The notes under the pieces: generated by a model | What the model was told of the DNA's origin: nothing | The model's input: the letters and a program-made list of their open reading frames with translations, nothing else | The model's database searches: none | In this document: piece by piece, positions 1-9,763 of the stretch | How the letters are laid out: each line of letters begins with the position of its first letter | How positions within the stretch are numbered: position 1 is the stretch's first letter | NCBI RefSeq assembly: GCF_029023865.1 | Contig: NZ_CP118969.1 | Coordinates: forward strand, 620,001 to 684,000 | Source: Lactococcus lactis | GTDB lineage: Bacteria > Bacillota > Bacilli > Lactobacillales > Streptococcaceae | Direction of reading: 5' to 3' | DNA length: 64,000 nt | Position numbers and translations under genes: made by a program

Positions 1-1
1 A

Positions 2-1243
2 ATTAAACAGGCTTATCCAACCACTTCAGTTCCAAATACTGGAAGTACAATTACTGAAAATATGAAAATAGACTGGCAGCCAAGTAGCACACTTACTAAT
101 GATAAGAATGTAACAGGGGAATTAACATATACAATCTCGTCAGAAAATAGGGGGAAAGCTACAACTCTTTCGGAAAAAATAACAGTTGCTCGTTCAATGT
201 CACTGGGAATAATTGGCTCGACTGGAGGTAATTTTGGACGTTTGACCTATTCGAGTACAGAAGATGAGTTTAATGCTTATAAAGGAACGCAGAGTGTTCA
301 GGTTAACTATCTTGATCAAGATACCAACCAACCAATAACAAATTTTTCCCCTTCCATTATAAAAGCTAATGTGGGAGATACAATTAAGGTGTTAGGTAAA
401 CAGCTCAGGGATATTGTTGATATAAATACCTTTTCTTTCCTTACGCCAGAAATACCCGGGTATATTTTTGTGTCTGCCCCTCCTTTAGTTGTGGCAAATA
501 ATGATTCGGAAAATAATGTAATTAATGTTACTTATAAGAAGCTTCCTATTGGAAAAGCACATTTTAATTATCAATATAGTTCTGATGTGGTAGACCAGTC
601 GATTTTACTGCCAACAATTAATGATACTGAAGGTGAGATAAATGAAGCAGTTATTATGCCTGAACTCCCTAATTTACCGGACAATTACTATATTTCGAAA
701 GTAGTGACAACTGATGGTCAGCAATATGCTACTTTAAAAGATGCAATCTCAGGTGAGAAATATAAAAATCAAGAGTTGCACTTTACACTCATCGTTTCAA
801 AAGTTGTTGTACCTACCACAAGTGATAACAATTCAAGTAAGCAGAGTTCTACAGCAGAAAGAAAAAATGAACAAGGTAAACAAACTAGCAAGGATTCAAC
901 AACAGTAGATCAACCACAGGAACAAGAGACTATAAAAAAAGAAGCAATTCATAAAAACGAGAAACCTAATAGTGAATCAAATGATACCTTCAAAGAAGTA
1001 AACAAAGAGATTGATTCACCACTTAAACTGCCTTTAAAAATGCCTACAGAGATTTCCCAAATGCCTCAATCATCTGTTGTAGCAATAAATAACGAGCAGT
1101 CTAAATATCCAAACGTGTCTGCTCATAATTTGGAAATACAAGTGGCAGGAACAGCTGGAATATTTGCTGGCGGTGTAGTTGCTATTGGAACAATTACAGG
1201 ATTTAATAAGTTTTATAAATTTTTGAAAATAGTAAAAAAATAA
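2..1243 (+). CDS. MucBP-domain cell-surface protein, 3' part (5' end outside window)
   Basis: The reading frame is open back to the first bases of the window, so the ATG at 62 is internal and the gene is cut by the window edge. The visible part is an extracellular protein: a beta-rich stretch, a clear MucBP repeat (about residues 90-180, with the VxVxYxD start and an NVTYKK end), a second MucBP-like repeat, then a Ser/Thr/Glu/Lys-rich spacer, and a C-terminal hydrophobic helix followed by a basic tail (KFLKIVKK). MucBP domains bind mucin or other glycans. No LPXTG sortase signal is visible before the final helix, so the protein may be held in the membrane by the helix itself. Codon use and neighbours do not show its partners; a bidirectional terminator follows directly. 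Confidence 0.8.
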   Translation: MKQAYPTTSVPNTGSTITENMKIDWQPSSTLTNDKNVTGELTYTISSENRGKATTLSEKITVARSMSLGIIGSTGGNFGRLTYSSTEDEFNAYKGTQSVQVNYLDQDTNQPITNFSPSIIKANVGDTIKVLGKQLRDIVDINTFSFLTPEIPGYIFVSAPPLVVANNDSENNVINVTYKKLPIGKAHFNYQYSSDVVDQSILLPTINDTEGEINEAVIMPELPNLPDNYYISKVVTTDGQQYATLKDAISGEKYKNQELHFTLIVSKVVVPTTSDNNSSKQSSTAERKNEQGKQTSKDSTTVDQPQEQETIKKEAIHKNEKPNSESNDTFKEVNKEIDSPLKLPLKMPTEISQMPQSSVVAINNEQSKYPNVSAHNLEIQVAGTAGIFAGGVVAIGTITGFNKFYKFLKIVKK

Positions 1244-1270
1244 AAACCAGAGCTCTGGTTTTTATTTTTT
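1242..1270 (+). terminator. Rho-independent terminator after the MucBP gene
   Basis: Perfect palindrome with arms AAAACCAGAG and CTCTGGTTTT overlapping the stop codon, followed by a T-rich run. Confidence 0.85.
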
Positions 1271-1310
1271 CAAAAACACTTGTATTTATAATAAAATAGA
1301 GTATGAATAA

Positions 1311-1346
1311 ATAAAAAAATCCCATTTAAATTTTAATGGGATTTTT
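1311..1346 (-). terminator. Terminator of the glnPQ operon
   Basis: Arms AAATCCCATT (1317-1326) and AATGGGATTT (1335-1344) with A/T runs on both sides; read on the minus strand it ends in a run of T just after glnQ. It could act in both directions. Confidence 0.85.
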
Positions 1347-1351
1347 CTATT

Positions 1352-2095
1352 TTATGCATTCAAAACTTTTGATAAGAAGTCTTGTAAACGGGGATGTTTT
1401 GGGCTATCAAAGAGTTCTTCTGGTGTACCATCTTCCAAGATAACTCCACCATCCGTAAAGATTACACGGTTAGCAACTTTACGTGCAAAGCCCATTTCGT
1501 GAGTAACAATAAGCATTGTCATTCCTTCTTCGGCCAATTTTTGCATAACGGCTAGAACATCACCAACCATTTCAGGGTCAAGTGCTGAGGTTGGCTCGTC
1601 AAAGAGCATAACGTCAGGATTCATTGCGAGGGCACGGGCGATAGCAACACGTTGTTTTTGACCTCCTGAAAGCATTTCAGGCATTGCATCTTTTTTATCT
1701 AACAAGCCAACTGTTTCAAGAAGTTGAATTGCTTTTTTATCTGCATCATCTTTTGACATCTTTTTCAGTTCAACTGGAGCATAAGTAATATTTTGCATCA
1801 CAGTCATATTTGGGAAAAGGTTGAAATGTTGGAAAACCATTCCAACGTTTTGACGAACAAGATTAAGATTTGTATTTTTATCAGTAAGGTTAAATCCGTC
1901 AATAATAATATCGCCAGAAGTAGCTGTTTCAAGCCCATTTAAAGCTCTAAGAAAAGTTGATTTTCCAGAACCTGAAGGGCCAATGATGCAGACTACATCA
2001 CCTTTTTCAAATTTTGTTGTAATTCCTTTTAGAACTTCGTTTTTTCCAAAAGATTTGTGAAGATCAGTGACTTCGATTTGAGTATTGATTCCCAT
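1352..2095 (-). CDS. glnQ: Glutamine/glutamate ABC transporter ATPase GlnQ
   Basis: ATP-hydrolysing subunit that drives uptake of glutamine, glutamate and related amino acids by the GlnPQ importer at the cytoplasmic face of the membrane. All ABC motifs are present in the 247 residues: Walker [10 protein letters not shown] near residue 40, signature [15 protein letters not shown], Walker [13 protein letters not shown] and the switch histidine in IVTHEMGFA. The ATG at 2095 has an AGGAG ribosome site and lies 15 nt after the stop of glnP, so the two genes are one operon read from the glnP promoter. Length and sequence are typical of polar amino acid transporter ATPases. Confidence 0.95.
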   Translation of the reverse strand: MGINTQIEVTDLHKSFGKNEVLKGITTKFEKGDVVCIIGPSGSGKSTFLRALNGLETATSGDIIIDGFNLTDKNTNLNLVRQNVGMVFQHFNLFPNMTVMQNITYAPVELKKMSKDDADKKAIQLLETVGLLDKKDAMPEMLSGGQKQRVAIARALAMNPDVMLFDEPTSALDPEMVGDVLAVMQKLAEEGMTMLIVTHEMGFARKVANRVIFTDGGVILEDGTPEELFDSPKHPRLQDFLSKVLNA

Positions 2096-2110
2096 ATTAG
2101 TATGTTCTCC

Positions 2111-4255
2111 TTATTTCATTCTTTTTTCTACGCGACGTCCAATCCACATCAAGAAGAGGAGGACAATCATGTAAACTAAACCAATTAATCCATAAACACG
2201 GAAGGCTTGGAAGTTACGTGCCACGATAATTTGACCTGTTTGGAGCAATTCAACAAGTCCGATAACTGAAACTAATGTTGTATCTTTCAATGTGATGATG
2301 AATTGGTTAATCAAACTAGGGATTGTAATTTTAATGGCTTGAGGTAAGATAACCTTGCGCATTGATGTCAGGTAAGTCACACCGAGTGAACGACTGGCTT
2401 CCATTTGTCCAGAAGGTACAGCTTGAACACCAGAACGAACGATTTCTGCAATATAAGCAGAAGAGTTCAAAGTAAGGGCGATAACACCCGCTGTAAATTC
2501 ATTAAGTGGTGATTGATGACCCGTAATGATTTGTAACAGGTTAGGAATTCCGTAGAAGATAAAGATTGTTAATACTAAGAGCGGAATTGAACGGTTAAGG
2601 TCAACATAGATGCGTGCAATTGTACGTAGAATCTTGCTTGGAGCTACTGAGAAGAGTCCAAAGATAATTCCGACGATCATTGCTAAGATAAATGAGAGAA
2701 TGGCAAGTTCAAGAGTAACGAGTAGACCACGGCCAATTTGTTCCCAGTTATTTTGTAAAATACCAAAGAAAGTATTTTCTTTTGCACTTGATTGGATTGT
2801 TTTAGCATCACTCGCTAAATATTTATCAATGATTTTATCATATTCACCATTGGCACGGAGATTTGCTAAACCATTGTTAAACATTTCAATCAACTCTGGA
2901 TTGCTTCCTTTTTTAACAGCAAATCCATATTGTCCATCAGGAATTGGTTTAATTGGAGTGGCAAATTTTTGCCCTTGTTTAATGGCGTATTTAATGACGG
3001 GTTCGTCATCCATTAGAGCATTGATAGAACCGTTATTCAATGATGAATACATGGTTGTTGCATCAGTGAAAGTTTTTACAGTGTAGCCATATTCTTTTGC
3101 ATGGGCATTAAGATAATCAAAAGAAGCAGTTCCGTTTTTAGCACCAAGTGTTTTACCTTTAAGGTCTTTCCATGACTTGATAGAGTCATCTGTACTTGAT
3201 GTGGCAATAGTTAAGTTTGAAGAATAGTAAGGACTACCATAATCGAAAACTTGTTTACGAGCATCAGTGATTGACATTCCTGACATCATTCCGTCAGCAT
3301 GTCCAGATTGAACAGAGTCAACAGCTGCTTGGAAACCAATGAAATTCCATTTTAGTTTGAAACCTTGGTTTTTAGCAATAGCGTTAAGCAAGTCAACGTC
3401 GATACCAGTGAATTGTTTATCATCATTTTGGAATTCAAATGGAGCGAAGCTATTATCTGAAGCAATGGTGTAAACATCTTTTTTAGGTGTTGCTTTTTTA
3501 GTGGCAGTAATCCCATACTTTTTGAGGATTTTATCATAATCTCCGTTTGATTTAATTTCAGCGAGTGCTTTATTGAAACCATCGACGAGCGTTGAATTTT
3601 TGCCTTTCATTACGGCAAAACCATAGCCTCCTGGAAGGGAGATTGATGGGAAGTTCATTGCTAAATCTTGCCCTTGTTTCATAGCGTAAGAAATAACTGG
3701 AACTTCGTCCATTGCTCCAGCAATATTACCAGAGCTTAGAGCGGCAAACATATGAACACCGTCAGAATAGGTTTTGATTGTGTAACCATATTTCTTTTGA
3801 TTTTCTTGAAGCCATGTTTGTGCAGCAGTCCCATTTTTTGCTCCAACTGCTTTACCTTTAAGATCACTGTAATCAGAAAGTTTAGAGTCTTTAGTTGTAG
3901 CAATGGTTAATGCTGATGTATAGTAAGGATTTGAAAAATCAAAAGTCTCTTTACGTTCATCAGTGATTGTCATTCCTGCAATTACACCATCTACTTGTCC
4001 AGCTTTAAGGTTTTGGAGAGCTGCATCAAAACCAGGATATGACATTTCTAATTTCCAGTCATTGATTTTAGCAACTTCTTGCATGATATCAACATCAATC
4101 CCTACCCATTTTTTCTGACCATTTTGAAATTCAAATGGAGCGTATGAGCTATCGGATGCAATTTTTACAGTTGTCTCGGCCTTAACCGAAGGTGCGACTA
4201 GGAAAGCTGTAACAGTGGCAAGCATCATTGCCAGAGCGAAAAATAATTTCTTCAT
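2111..4255 (-). CDS. glnP: Glutamine transporter GlnP: two fused substrate-binding domains plus permease
   Basis: A 714-residue fusion. Residues 1-26 are a signal sequence. Two tandem type-3 solute-binding domains follow (about 27-250 and 255-480), each starting with the related motif IASD[SN]S[YF]APFEFQN. A permease domain begins near residue 500, with several membrane helices and the ABC-contact loop (EASRSLGVTYLTSMRKVILPQ). The receptors are therefore tethered to the outside of the channel rather than free lipoproteins. Lactococcal GlnPQ is known to have this double-receptor architecture and to import glutamine, glutamate and asparagine. Operon with glnQ; the promoter lies about 155 nt upstream, leaving a long leader. 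Confidence 0.95.
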   Translation of the reverse strand: MKKLFFALAMMLATVTAFLVAPSVKAETTVKIASDSSYAPFEFQNGQKKWVGIDVDIMQEVAKINDWKLEMSYPGFDAALQNLKAGQVDGVIAGMTITDERKETFDFSNPYYTSALTIATTKDSKLSDYSDLKGKAVGAKNGTAAQTWLQENQKKYGYTIKTYSDGVHMFAALSSGNIAGAMDEVPVISYAMKQGQDLAMNFPSISLPGGYGFAVMKGKNSTLVDGFNKALAEIKSNGDYDKILKKYGITATKKATPKKDVYTIASDNSFAPFEFQNDDKQFTGIDVDLLNAIAKNQGFKLKWNFIGFQAAVDSVQSGHADGMMSGMSITDARKQVFDYGSPYYSSNLTIATSSTDDSIKSWKDLKGKTLGAKNGTASFDYLNAHAKEYGYTVKTFTDATTMYSSLNNGSINALMDDEPVIKYAIKQGQKFATPIKPIPDGQYGFAVKKGSNPELIEMFNNGLANLRANGEYDKIIDKYLASDAKTIQSSAKENTFFGILQNNWEQIGRGLLVTLELAILSFILAMIVGIIFGLFSVAPSKILRTIARIYVDLNRSIPLLVLTIFIFYGIPNLLQIITGHQSPLNEFTAGVIALTLNSSAYIAEIVRSGVQAVPSGQMEASRSLGVTYLTSMRKVILPQAIKITIPSLINQFIITLKDTTLVSVIGLVELLQTGQIIVARNFQAFRVYGLIGLVYMIVLLFLMWIGRRVEKRMK

Positions 4256-4635
4256 TTTGTCTCCTCGAATATGAGATTTGAGCTTGTCTTCTTTTAAATA
4301 TAAAAAAATGAAAATTAAAAAAATGTTCTTCTAAATAAGTGTTGGAATAACATTCTTTTAGTTTCCTATATTTATTAGGAGCTAAGCTCAGTTTATTTTA
4401 TTCTGGAAAAATTATACCACAAAAGTTGCTTATAAGCAAGCTGATGTTAGGTTTTCTGACATTGTTTGACCATTAGTTTTGAGATTTCTCTGATAAATTA
4501 TAAGAAAGTTGTTATTGTCAAAAGGCCCTTTTTGTTGTAAAATTGAACGAGTGCTTGAATGAATTCTTTATGGATGTATTCTATTTAAGTAAACAAAACT
4601 ATTGTAAGAATTTTTAACTTTTGAAAAGGAATATT
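4256..4635. promoter_or_regulatory. Divergent control region between glnP and the DedA gene
   Basis: A 380-nt gap without genes. Minus strand: TTGCTT (4434-4439), 17-nt spacer and TGGTATAAT (-10 at 4411-4416) form a strong extended promoter for glnP, leaving a leader of about 150 nt that contains the inverted repeat GAGCTAAGCTC near 4380; I recognise no riboswitch in it. Plus strand: TTGTCA (4515-4520), 17-nt spacer and TAAAAT (4538-4543) form a promoter for the DedA gene. Confidence 0.65.
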
Positions 4636-5292
4636 ATGTTTGTACAACTTTCGATTTTTGGTTTCTTTAATGACTGGATGGCTAATTTTGCCCAGATGCC
4701 TAATGGTCATATTTGGATATATGTTGTTTTAGGGGCGATTATTTTTATTGAAACAGGATTAGTGATTTTCCCCTTCTTGCCTGGGGATTCCATTTTATTT
4801 TTTGTTGGTTCTTTGGCAGCAATGTCAAACGGAAAATTATCTATTGGCTTATTGATTTTGGTGATGGGGATTATTGCCTTCATTGCTAATCTGTTGAATT
4901 ATGAAATTGGTCGAAGATTTGGGGATGTCATTCCAAAACATAAATGGCTTTCTCGCTTCTTAAAACCAGAATATATGGAAGAAGCTCATCAATTTTTTGA
5001 AAAATGGGGTTCTTGGGCCATTTTCTTAGGGCGATTCATGCCAATCATTCGGACGATTGTTCCATTTACAGCTGGTGCTGGTAAAATGCCACATAAAAAG
5101 TTTATTTTCTTTAACTTCATCGGTGGTTTTGCTTGGGTTATTGTTGCCTTAGGTGCAGGCTATTTATTTGGTGGAATTCCTTTTGTTAAAAAACATTTTG
5201 AAATCATCATGATTGCCATTGTCTTTGTGTCACTACTACCGGCAATTATTGGCATTTTGAAACGCGTTCTTGGAAGTCGCAAGGAAGCTTAA
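4636..5292 (+). CDS. DedA family membrane protein (SNARE-associated / VTT domain)
   Basis: Multi-pass membrane protein of 218 residues. It carries the DedA family hallmarks: an N-terminal re-entrant segment ending FPFLPGDSILFFVGS, the conserved GRRFG, and FLGRFMPIIRTIVPFTAGAGKM, a signature in which arginine and proline residues are thought to serve in lipid translocation. Members move undecaprenyl phosphate or other lipids across the membrane and affect proton balance; which substrate applies here cannot be read from sequence. The ATG at 4636 follows an AAAGGA site; a TTG 15 nt upstream overlaps that site and is less likely. Monocistronic, closed by a terminator. Confidence 0.9.
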   Translation: MFVQLSIFGFFNDWMANFAQMPNGHIWIYVVLGAIIFIETGLVIFPFLPGDSILFFVGSLAAMSNGKLSIGLLILVMGIIAFIANLLNYEIGRRFGDVIPKHKWLSRFLKPEYMEEAHQFFEKWGSWAIFLGRFMPIIRTIVPFTAGAGKMPHKKFIFFNFIGGFAWVIVALGAGYLFGGIPFVKKHFEIIMIAIVFVSLLPAIIGILKRVLGSRKEA

Positions 5293-5306
5293 CTTTATGA
5301 TAAAAT

Positions 5307-5338
5307 AGGACTTACAAAACTGTCAGTCCTTTTTTTTA
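5307..5338 (+). terminator. Terminator after the DedA gene
   Basis: Stem AGGACT (5307-5312) / AGTCCT (5325-5330) followed by eight T. The loop contains the genome-repeated word CTGTCAGT. Confidence 0.8.
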
Positions 5339-5459
5339 TCGATTGATATGTCAATGACAATAGAATTTACTGACAAAGACACTAGCATAGTTGAGCCTTT
5401 TGCGTCTTGCGCAATTATGGATATATTAGTAGTTTCATCAGTAATTTTGGAGAATTTTT

Positions 5460-6320
5460 ATGAACATTAACGGCTACACTCGTATGGCTGCTGTTGTAGC
5501 AAACCCAATTAAACACAGCTTGTCACCATTTATTCATAATCTGGCTTTTGATTTAACGAATGAAAATGGTGTTTATTTAGCATGGGAAGTTGAGGCTGAA
5601 AAATTGCCAGCTATTGTGGATAATGTTCGTACTTTGGACATGTATGGACTTAATATTTCAATGCCTTATAAAACAGAAATTATTCCATTTATGGATGAAT
5701 TGAGTCCGGCAGCTGAATTAATTGGAGCTGTTAATACAGTAGTCAATCAATCAGGGAAATTAATTGGACACAATACAGATGGCATAGGATTTTTCAATAG
5801 TTTAGAAAAATATCATTTCAATATCCAAAATAAACAAATGCTTATTCTTGGTGGAGGGGGTGCAGCAATTGCAATTATTGCTCAGGCAGCTTTGTCTGGA
5901 GCTAAAAAAATTGTGGTCGCAGCAAGAAAATCGGCCTCATATATTCCGCTAAAAGAGAAGTTGGAAAAGCTGTCAGTAAAAACAGGGATTGAAATTTTAC
6001 TGACAGACTTATCTGAAGCTGATAGATTACAAAAAGAGTTGAAACAGACCGACTTATTAGTAAATGCAACCTCAGTTGGAATGGATGGAGAATCTTTGCC
6101 GCTGGAAAAGAGCTTAGTTCTTCCTGAAAAACTTTTGGTGGTAGATGCTATTTATAAAGTTAGAGAAACACCATTTTTACGTTGGGCAAAAGGGCAAGGA
6201 GCTCAAACTGAAAATGGACTTGGCATGCTCATTGGACAGGCGGCGGAAAGCTTTTATTTATGGACAGGTAAAAAAATGCCTGTTGCAGAAATTACATTAG
6301 AAATGGAGAAAGAAGCATGA
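5460..6320 (+). CDS. aroE: Shikimate dehydrogenase AroE
   Basis: NADPH-dependent reduction of 3-dehydroshikimate to shikimate in the chorismate pathway. The 286-residue sequence has the substrate site SLSPFIHN near residue 19, the catalytic lysine segment MPYKTE, NTDGIGF near residue 104, the nucleotide-binding GGGGAA near 131, and the C-terminal [11 protein letters not shown] motif. The ATG at 5460 follows GGAG. The gene overlaps aroB by four bases (ATGA), so translation is coupled. Two copies of the ACTGACAG/CTGTCAGT word lie within the coding sequence. The promoter of this operon is not obvious. Confidence 0.97.
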
Positions 6321-7387
6321 AATTAAATGTGAATTTACCAGAACATCCCTATGATGTCATCATCGAAAATGGGGCCTTGGCTAATATTGGAACTTGGGTT
6401 TCTTCATTGTGGAAGAAGCAAAAAATTGTTTTGATTTCTGATAATCATGTCAATGGACTTTATGGTCAAAAAGTTGTTGACCAACTTGAAAAAGTAGGTT
6501 TTGAAGTGGCAACTTTTGAATTTCCGGAAGGAGAAGCTAGTAAAAATTTACTGACAGCCGAAAATGCTTGGAACTTTTGTGCCGAATTTGGATTGACTCG
6601 TTCTGACGGAATTATTGCACTCGGTGGTGGAGTAACAGGTGATTTAGCTGGTTTTGTAGCCTCTACTTACATGCGTGGCATCCATTTCTTACAAATTCCA
6701 ACAAGTTTGACCGCCCAAGTGGATAGTTCTATTGGTGGGAAAACAGGAATTAATTCCAAAATGGCTAAAAATATGATTGGGACTTTTACACAGCCTGACG
6801 GCGTGTTAATTGACCCAGAAGTTCTGCAAACGCTCGGTCAAAGAGAATTCCGTGAAGGACTGGGGGAGGTCATCAAGTGCGCCCTAATTGCTGACAAAGA
6901 CCTCTGGAATTTACTGACAGACTTGTCAGCGGATGATTTGGTAAAAAAGCTTGATAAGATTGAAGAAATTATCTATCGGTCTTGTGAAGTAAAACGAAAA
7001 GTGGTTGTTGATGATGAATTAGACAATGGTGTACGGCTCTATTTGAACTTTGGTCATACAATTGGACATGCTGTTGAAAATACTGCAGGCTATGGCAAAG
7101 TGATGCATGGAGAAGCAGTTGCTATTGGAATGGTTCAAATCAGTAAAATTGCCGAACTCAAAGGTCTTATGCCCAAAGGGATTACTGACCAGATCCGAAA
7201 GATGGTCAAAAAATTTGGTTTACCTGACGAATATCAACCTTGGGATGAAGAGCTTTTGTTTAAAGCATTAACTCATGATAAAAAAGCACGAGGAAGAATC
7301 ATCAAAACCGTTATTGTTCCTGAAATTGGCACCGCTAAAATTAATGAAGTGACTTTTGAAGAAATGAAAGACTATCTCAAAAAATAA
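6317..7387 (+). CDS. aroB: 3-dehydroquinate synthase AroB
   Basis: Second step of the shikimate pathway: DAHP to 3-dehydroquinate, with NAD and a divalent metal. The 356 residues include the NAD-binding [14 protein letters not shown] near residue 102, the lysine/arginine phosphate-binding loop with [17 protein letters not shown], and the metal-ligand motifs HTIGHAVE and HGEAVAIGM. It overlaps aroE by ATGA and is followed by a 110-nt gap containing an 18-nt inverted repeat (7453-7470) without a T-run on this strand. Confidence 0.97.
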
Positions 7388-7497
7388 CTTGAGTTATTCG
7401 GAGAGGAACCCTATCTAAAAATTACAAAAATGTGGTAGCATTAAAAAACTCCCAGCTTTTATAAAAGCTGTAAAAACACTTATTTAAAGGAGAAACG

Positions 7498-8421
7498 ATG
7501 TATATTTACCTAGCTTTTGCTTTAGTTGGCGGTTTTTTACTTGCTAATCAAAATCCAATCAATGCAGATTTACGAAAAATTGTTGGCTCACCATTTTTAG
7601 CCTCTGGAATTTCCAACTTTGTTGGTTCGATTTTTTTAGGAATCATCACTCTAGTGACAAGTCAAACACTTTTTCCTAGTTTTCAATTTGTTGGCTCACA
7701 CCCAGCATGGATATGGATTGGTGGAGTTCTTGGTGGGATTTTCCTAACGTCTAATGTTTTACTTTTTCCAAGATTAGGAGCTGTCCAAACAGTGATTTTA
7801 CCTATTTTGGGTCAAATATTGATGGGGACACTTATTGATTCATTTGGCTGGTTTCATGCCATGCAACTTCCGATGACTCTGATGCGCTTTTTGGGAATTA
7901 TTATTACTTTAGCTGGTGTTATTGTCGCGGTTGTTCTTCCTAATTTAAAAGAAAAAGAAGCAGAAACGAACCAAACTAACTTACTAGGCTGGCGGATATG
8001 GGCGGTCATCGTTGGGGCAATGTCAGCTGCTCAACAAGCAATTAATGGCCGATTGGGAGTTTTACTTGAAAATACTGCACAAGCAGCCTTTGTTTCGTTC
8101 TTCATTGGATTTTTAGCTATTTTTATCGTGTCTCTTTTTATTGACCACCGTTTGCCAAAAATTTCAGAATTAAAAAAAGCAAAACCTTGGAATGGAATTG
8201 GTGGATTTTTAGGAGCCTCATTTGTTTTTGCAACAGTCGTTGCTGTTCCGCAAATTGGTGCAGGGCTGACAATTATGATGGGCTTGATTGGACAAATTTT
8301 AGGCAGTATGTTGGTTCAACAATTTGGTTGGTGGCGCTCAAGTAAATATGGCATTCAAATTTGGCAAATTGTTGGGATTCTAATTATGCTGACCGGAATA
8401 ATATTCATTAAATTTTTATAA
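7498..8421 (+). CDS. DMT-type membrane transporter, DUF606 / YdcZ family (two-repeat form)
   Basis: A 307-residue integral membrane protein with about ten hydrophobic helices in two similar halves: both halves carry a glycine-rich helix ending in a GG-ASF/LTSN type motif, and a variable hydrophilic linker with charged residues (KEKEAETNQTN) separates them near residue 155. This is the double DUF606 arrangement within the drug/metabolite transporter superfamily. Substrate unknown; its place among aro genes suggests, but does not prove, export or import of an aromatic compound. The ATG has a GGAG site (AAAGGAGAAACG). Confidence 0.75.
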   Translation: MYIYLAFALVGGFLLANQNPINADLRKIVGSPFLASGISNFVGSIFLGIITLVTSQTLFPSFQFVGSHPAWIWIGGVLGGIFLTSNVLLFPRLGAVQTVILPILGQILMGTLIDSFGWFHAMQLPMTLMRFLGIIITLAGVIVAVVLPNLKEKEAETNQTNLLGWRIWAVIVGAMSAAQQAINGRLGVLLENTAQAAFVSFFIGFLAIFIVSLFIDHRLPKISELKKAKPWNGIGGFLGASFVFATVVAVPQIGAGLTIMMGLIGQILGSMLVQQFGWWRSSKYGIQIWQIVGILIMLTGIIFIKFL

Positions 8422-8532
8422 AGTAGCTAGTAATATGGAACAGGGCTTCACGCTCACTGCCTTCCGTCTGCGCGTTCACTAAGCAGTAATACCTATAAAA
8501 GAACTTAGAAAATTGAGGATAATCACTCTAAA

Positions 8533-9132
8533 ATGTTTACTCAAAAATCATTTGAAATTTTTAAAATAGAAGGTTTAGAACCAAGAATGACTGAGATTCG
8601 TTCTGAAATTCAACCTGTTTTTTCTGAAATTGGTCAAAAGTTACTGACAGAGCTGTCAGTAAAAATTCCAAATCAAGAATTTTACTTTCACATCGCTCAA
8701 CATCGCAGAAGAACAGCAAATGCGCCTGAAAATACTTGGTCAGCAATTTCCACAAAAGTCCGTGGTTATAAAATGGAAGCCCATTTTCAATTAGGAATTT
8801 GGGAAGATTACGTTTTTATTTATTTATCAATGATAGACCAGCCTAAAAAGCAAAAAGAATACGCCAACTTACTGACAAATCTGTCAGTAGAAAAGTTACT
8901 GACAGAAGATTACGTAATCTCAAAGGACCATACAAAAGCAGAAACTTATCCCTTGTCAGCATTTAGAGAAGCCGCTGAACGCTTAGGAAAAGTAAAAAAA
9001 TCTGAATTGGAAATTGGACGGGTTTGGCCTAAAGAAAGATTTAACGGCAAAGAGGACTCAATAATTCTAGCGGAAATGATAGAAACAATTGACCAACTCC
9101 TACCGATTTATCAAAAATTAATGGAGGTCTAA
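8533..9132 (+). CDS. DUF1054 family protein (YktB-like)
   Basis: A soluble protein of 199 residues. The central segment [22 protein letters not shown] and the following [19 protein letters not shown] are the characteristic DUF1054 block; members are about 200 residues and have no assigned biochemical function. It lies 4 nt before the HAD phosphatase gene and is probably cotranscribed with it. At least four copies of the ACTGACAG/CTGTCAGT word sit in this one gene, giving codons for Leu-Thr-Glu and Leu-Ser-Val. No catalytic residues can be assigned. Confidence 0.8.
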   Translation: MFTQKSFEIFKIEGLEPRMTEIRSEIQPVFSEIGQKLLTELSVKIPNQEFYFHIAQHRRRTANAPENTWSAISTKVRGYKMEAHFQLGIWEDYVFIYLSMIDQPKKQKEYANLLTNLSVEKLLTEDYVISKDHTKAETYPLSAFREAAERLGKVKKSELEIGRVWPKERFNGKEDSIILAEMIETIDQLLPIYQKLMEV

Positions 9133-9136
9133 TCTA

Positions 9137-9733
9137 ATGACGACATTTATTTGGGATTTAGATGGAACACTAATTGATAGCTATGAGGTGTTTTTAGAAG
9201 CCTTGTCCGAATCATTTGCAAACTTTAACCTACCATTTGACCGAGAAACAGTATATAATTTTATAAAAGGTCAGTCAGTCAATGCTTTACTAAAAGAACA
9301 ACCCGTTCCTTTTCAAGAAATAAAAGAAGATTTCACGACAAATTCAACAGCTAAAAATGACAAAGTTAAATTAATGGTTGGTGCAAAAGCCATTTTAGAT
9401 TGGACTCAAAAAGAAAATATTCAAAATTTCATTTATACTCACAAAGGGAAAAATGCTTATGATTTGCTTAATCAGCTGGAAATTTCCCCCTATTTTTTAG
9501 AAATAGTCACTTCTGAAAATGGATTTAAAAGAAAACCTCATCCTGAAGCAATCAATTATTTACTTGAGAAGTATAAATTAAAGCCTGAAGAAACCTATTA
9601 TATTGGTGACCGAATCCTTGATATTGAAGCAGCCCATAATAGTGGCATTCAATCAATCAATTTTCTTTCAGCAAAAAATTCACAGCAAATTAATAAATTA
9701 ACAGATATTATTCAAATTTTTGAAATGAAATAA
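9137..9733 (+). CDS. HAD-superfamily phosphatase (phosphoglycolate-phosphatase-like)
   Basis: Starts with the nucleophile motif DLDGTLIDS at residues 7-15. Motif II is the Thr of FIYTHKGK, motif III the lysine of RKPHPEA, and motif IV GDRILDIEAA. A helical cap domain lies between residues 20 and 80, as in the beta-phosphoglucomutase / phosphoglycolate phosphatase subfamily. The substrate is not determined by sequence; 198 residues is usual. Follows the DUF1054 gene by 4 nt and precedes aroC by 30 nt. Confidence 0.85.
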   Translation: MTTFIWDLDGTLIDSYEVFLEALSESFANFNLPFDRETVYNFIKGQSVNALLKEQPVPFQEIKEDFTTNSTAKNDKVKLMVGAKAILDWTQKENIQNFIYTHKGKNAYDLLNQLEISPYFLEIVTSENGFKRKPHPEAINYLLEKYKLKPEETYYIGDRILDIEAAHNSGIQSINFLSAKNSQQINKLTDIIQIFEMK

Positions 9734-9763
9734 GTAAAAAGTTACTAAAAATGGAGGTATAAA

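Noticed and set aside
2610-3086. 158-codon plus-strand open frame
   Set aside because: Lies wholly antisense to the permease and receptor part of glnP, with no ribosome site and no protein-like pattern.
7453-7470. Terminator after aroB
   Set aside because: CAGCTTTT-AT-AAAAGCTG is a good inverted repeat, but no T-run follows on the plus strand, so I leave its role open.
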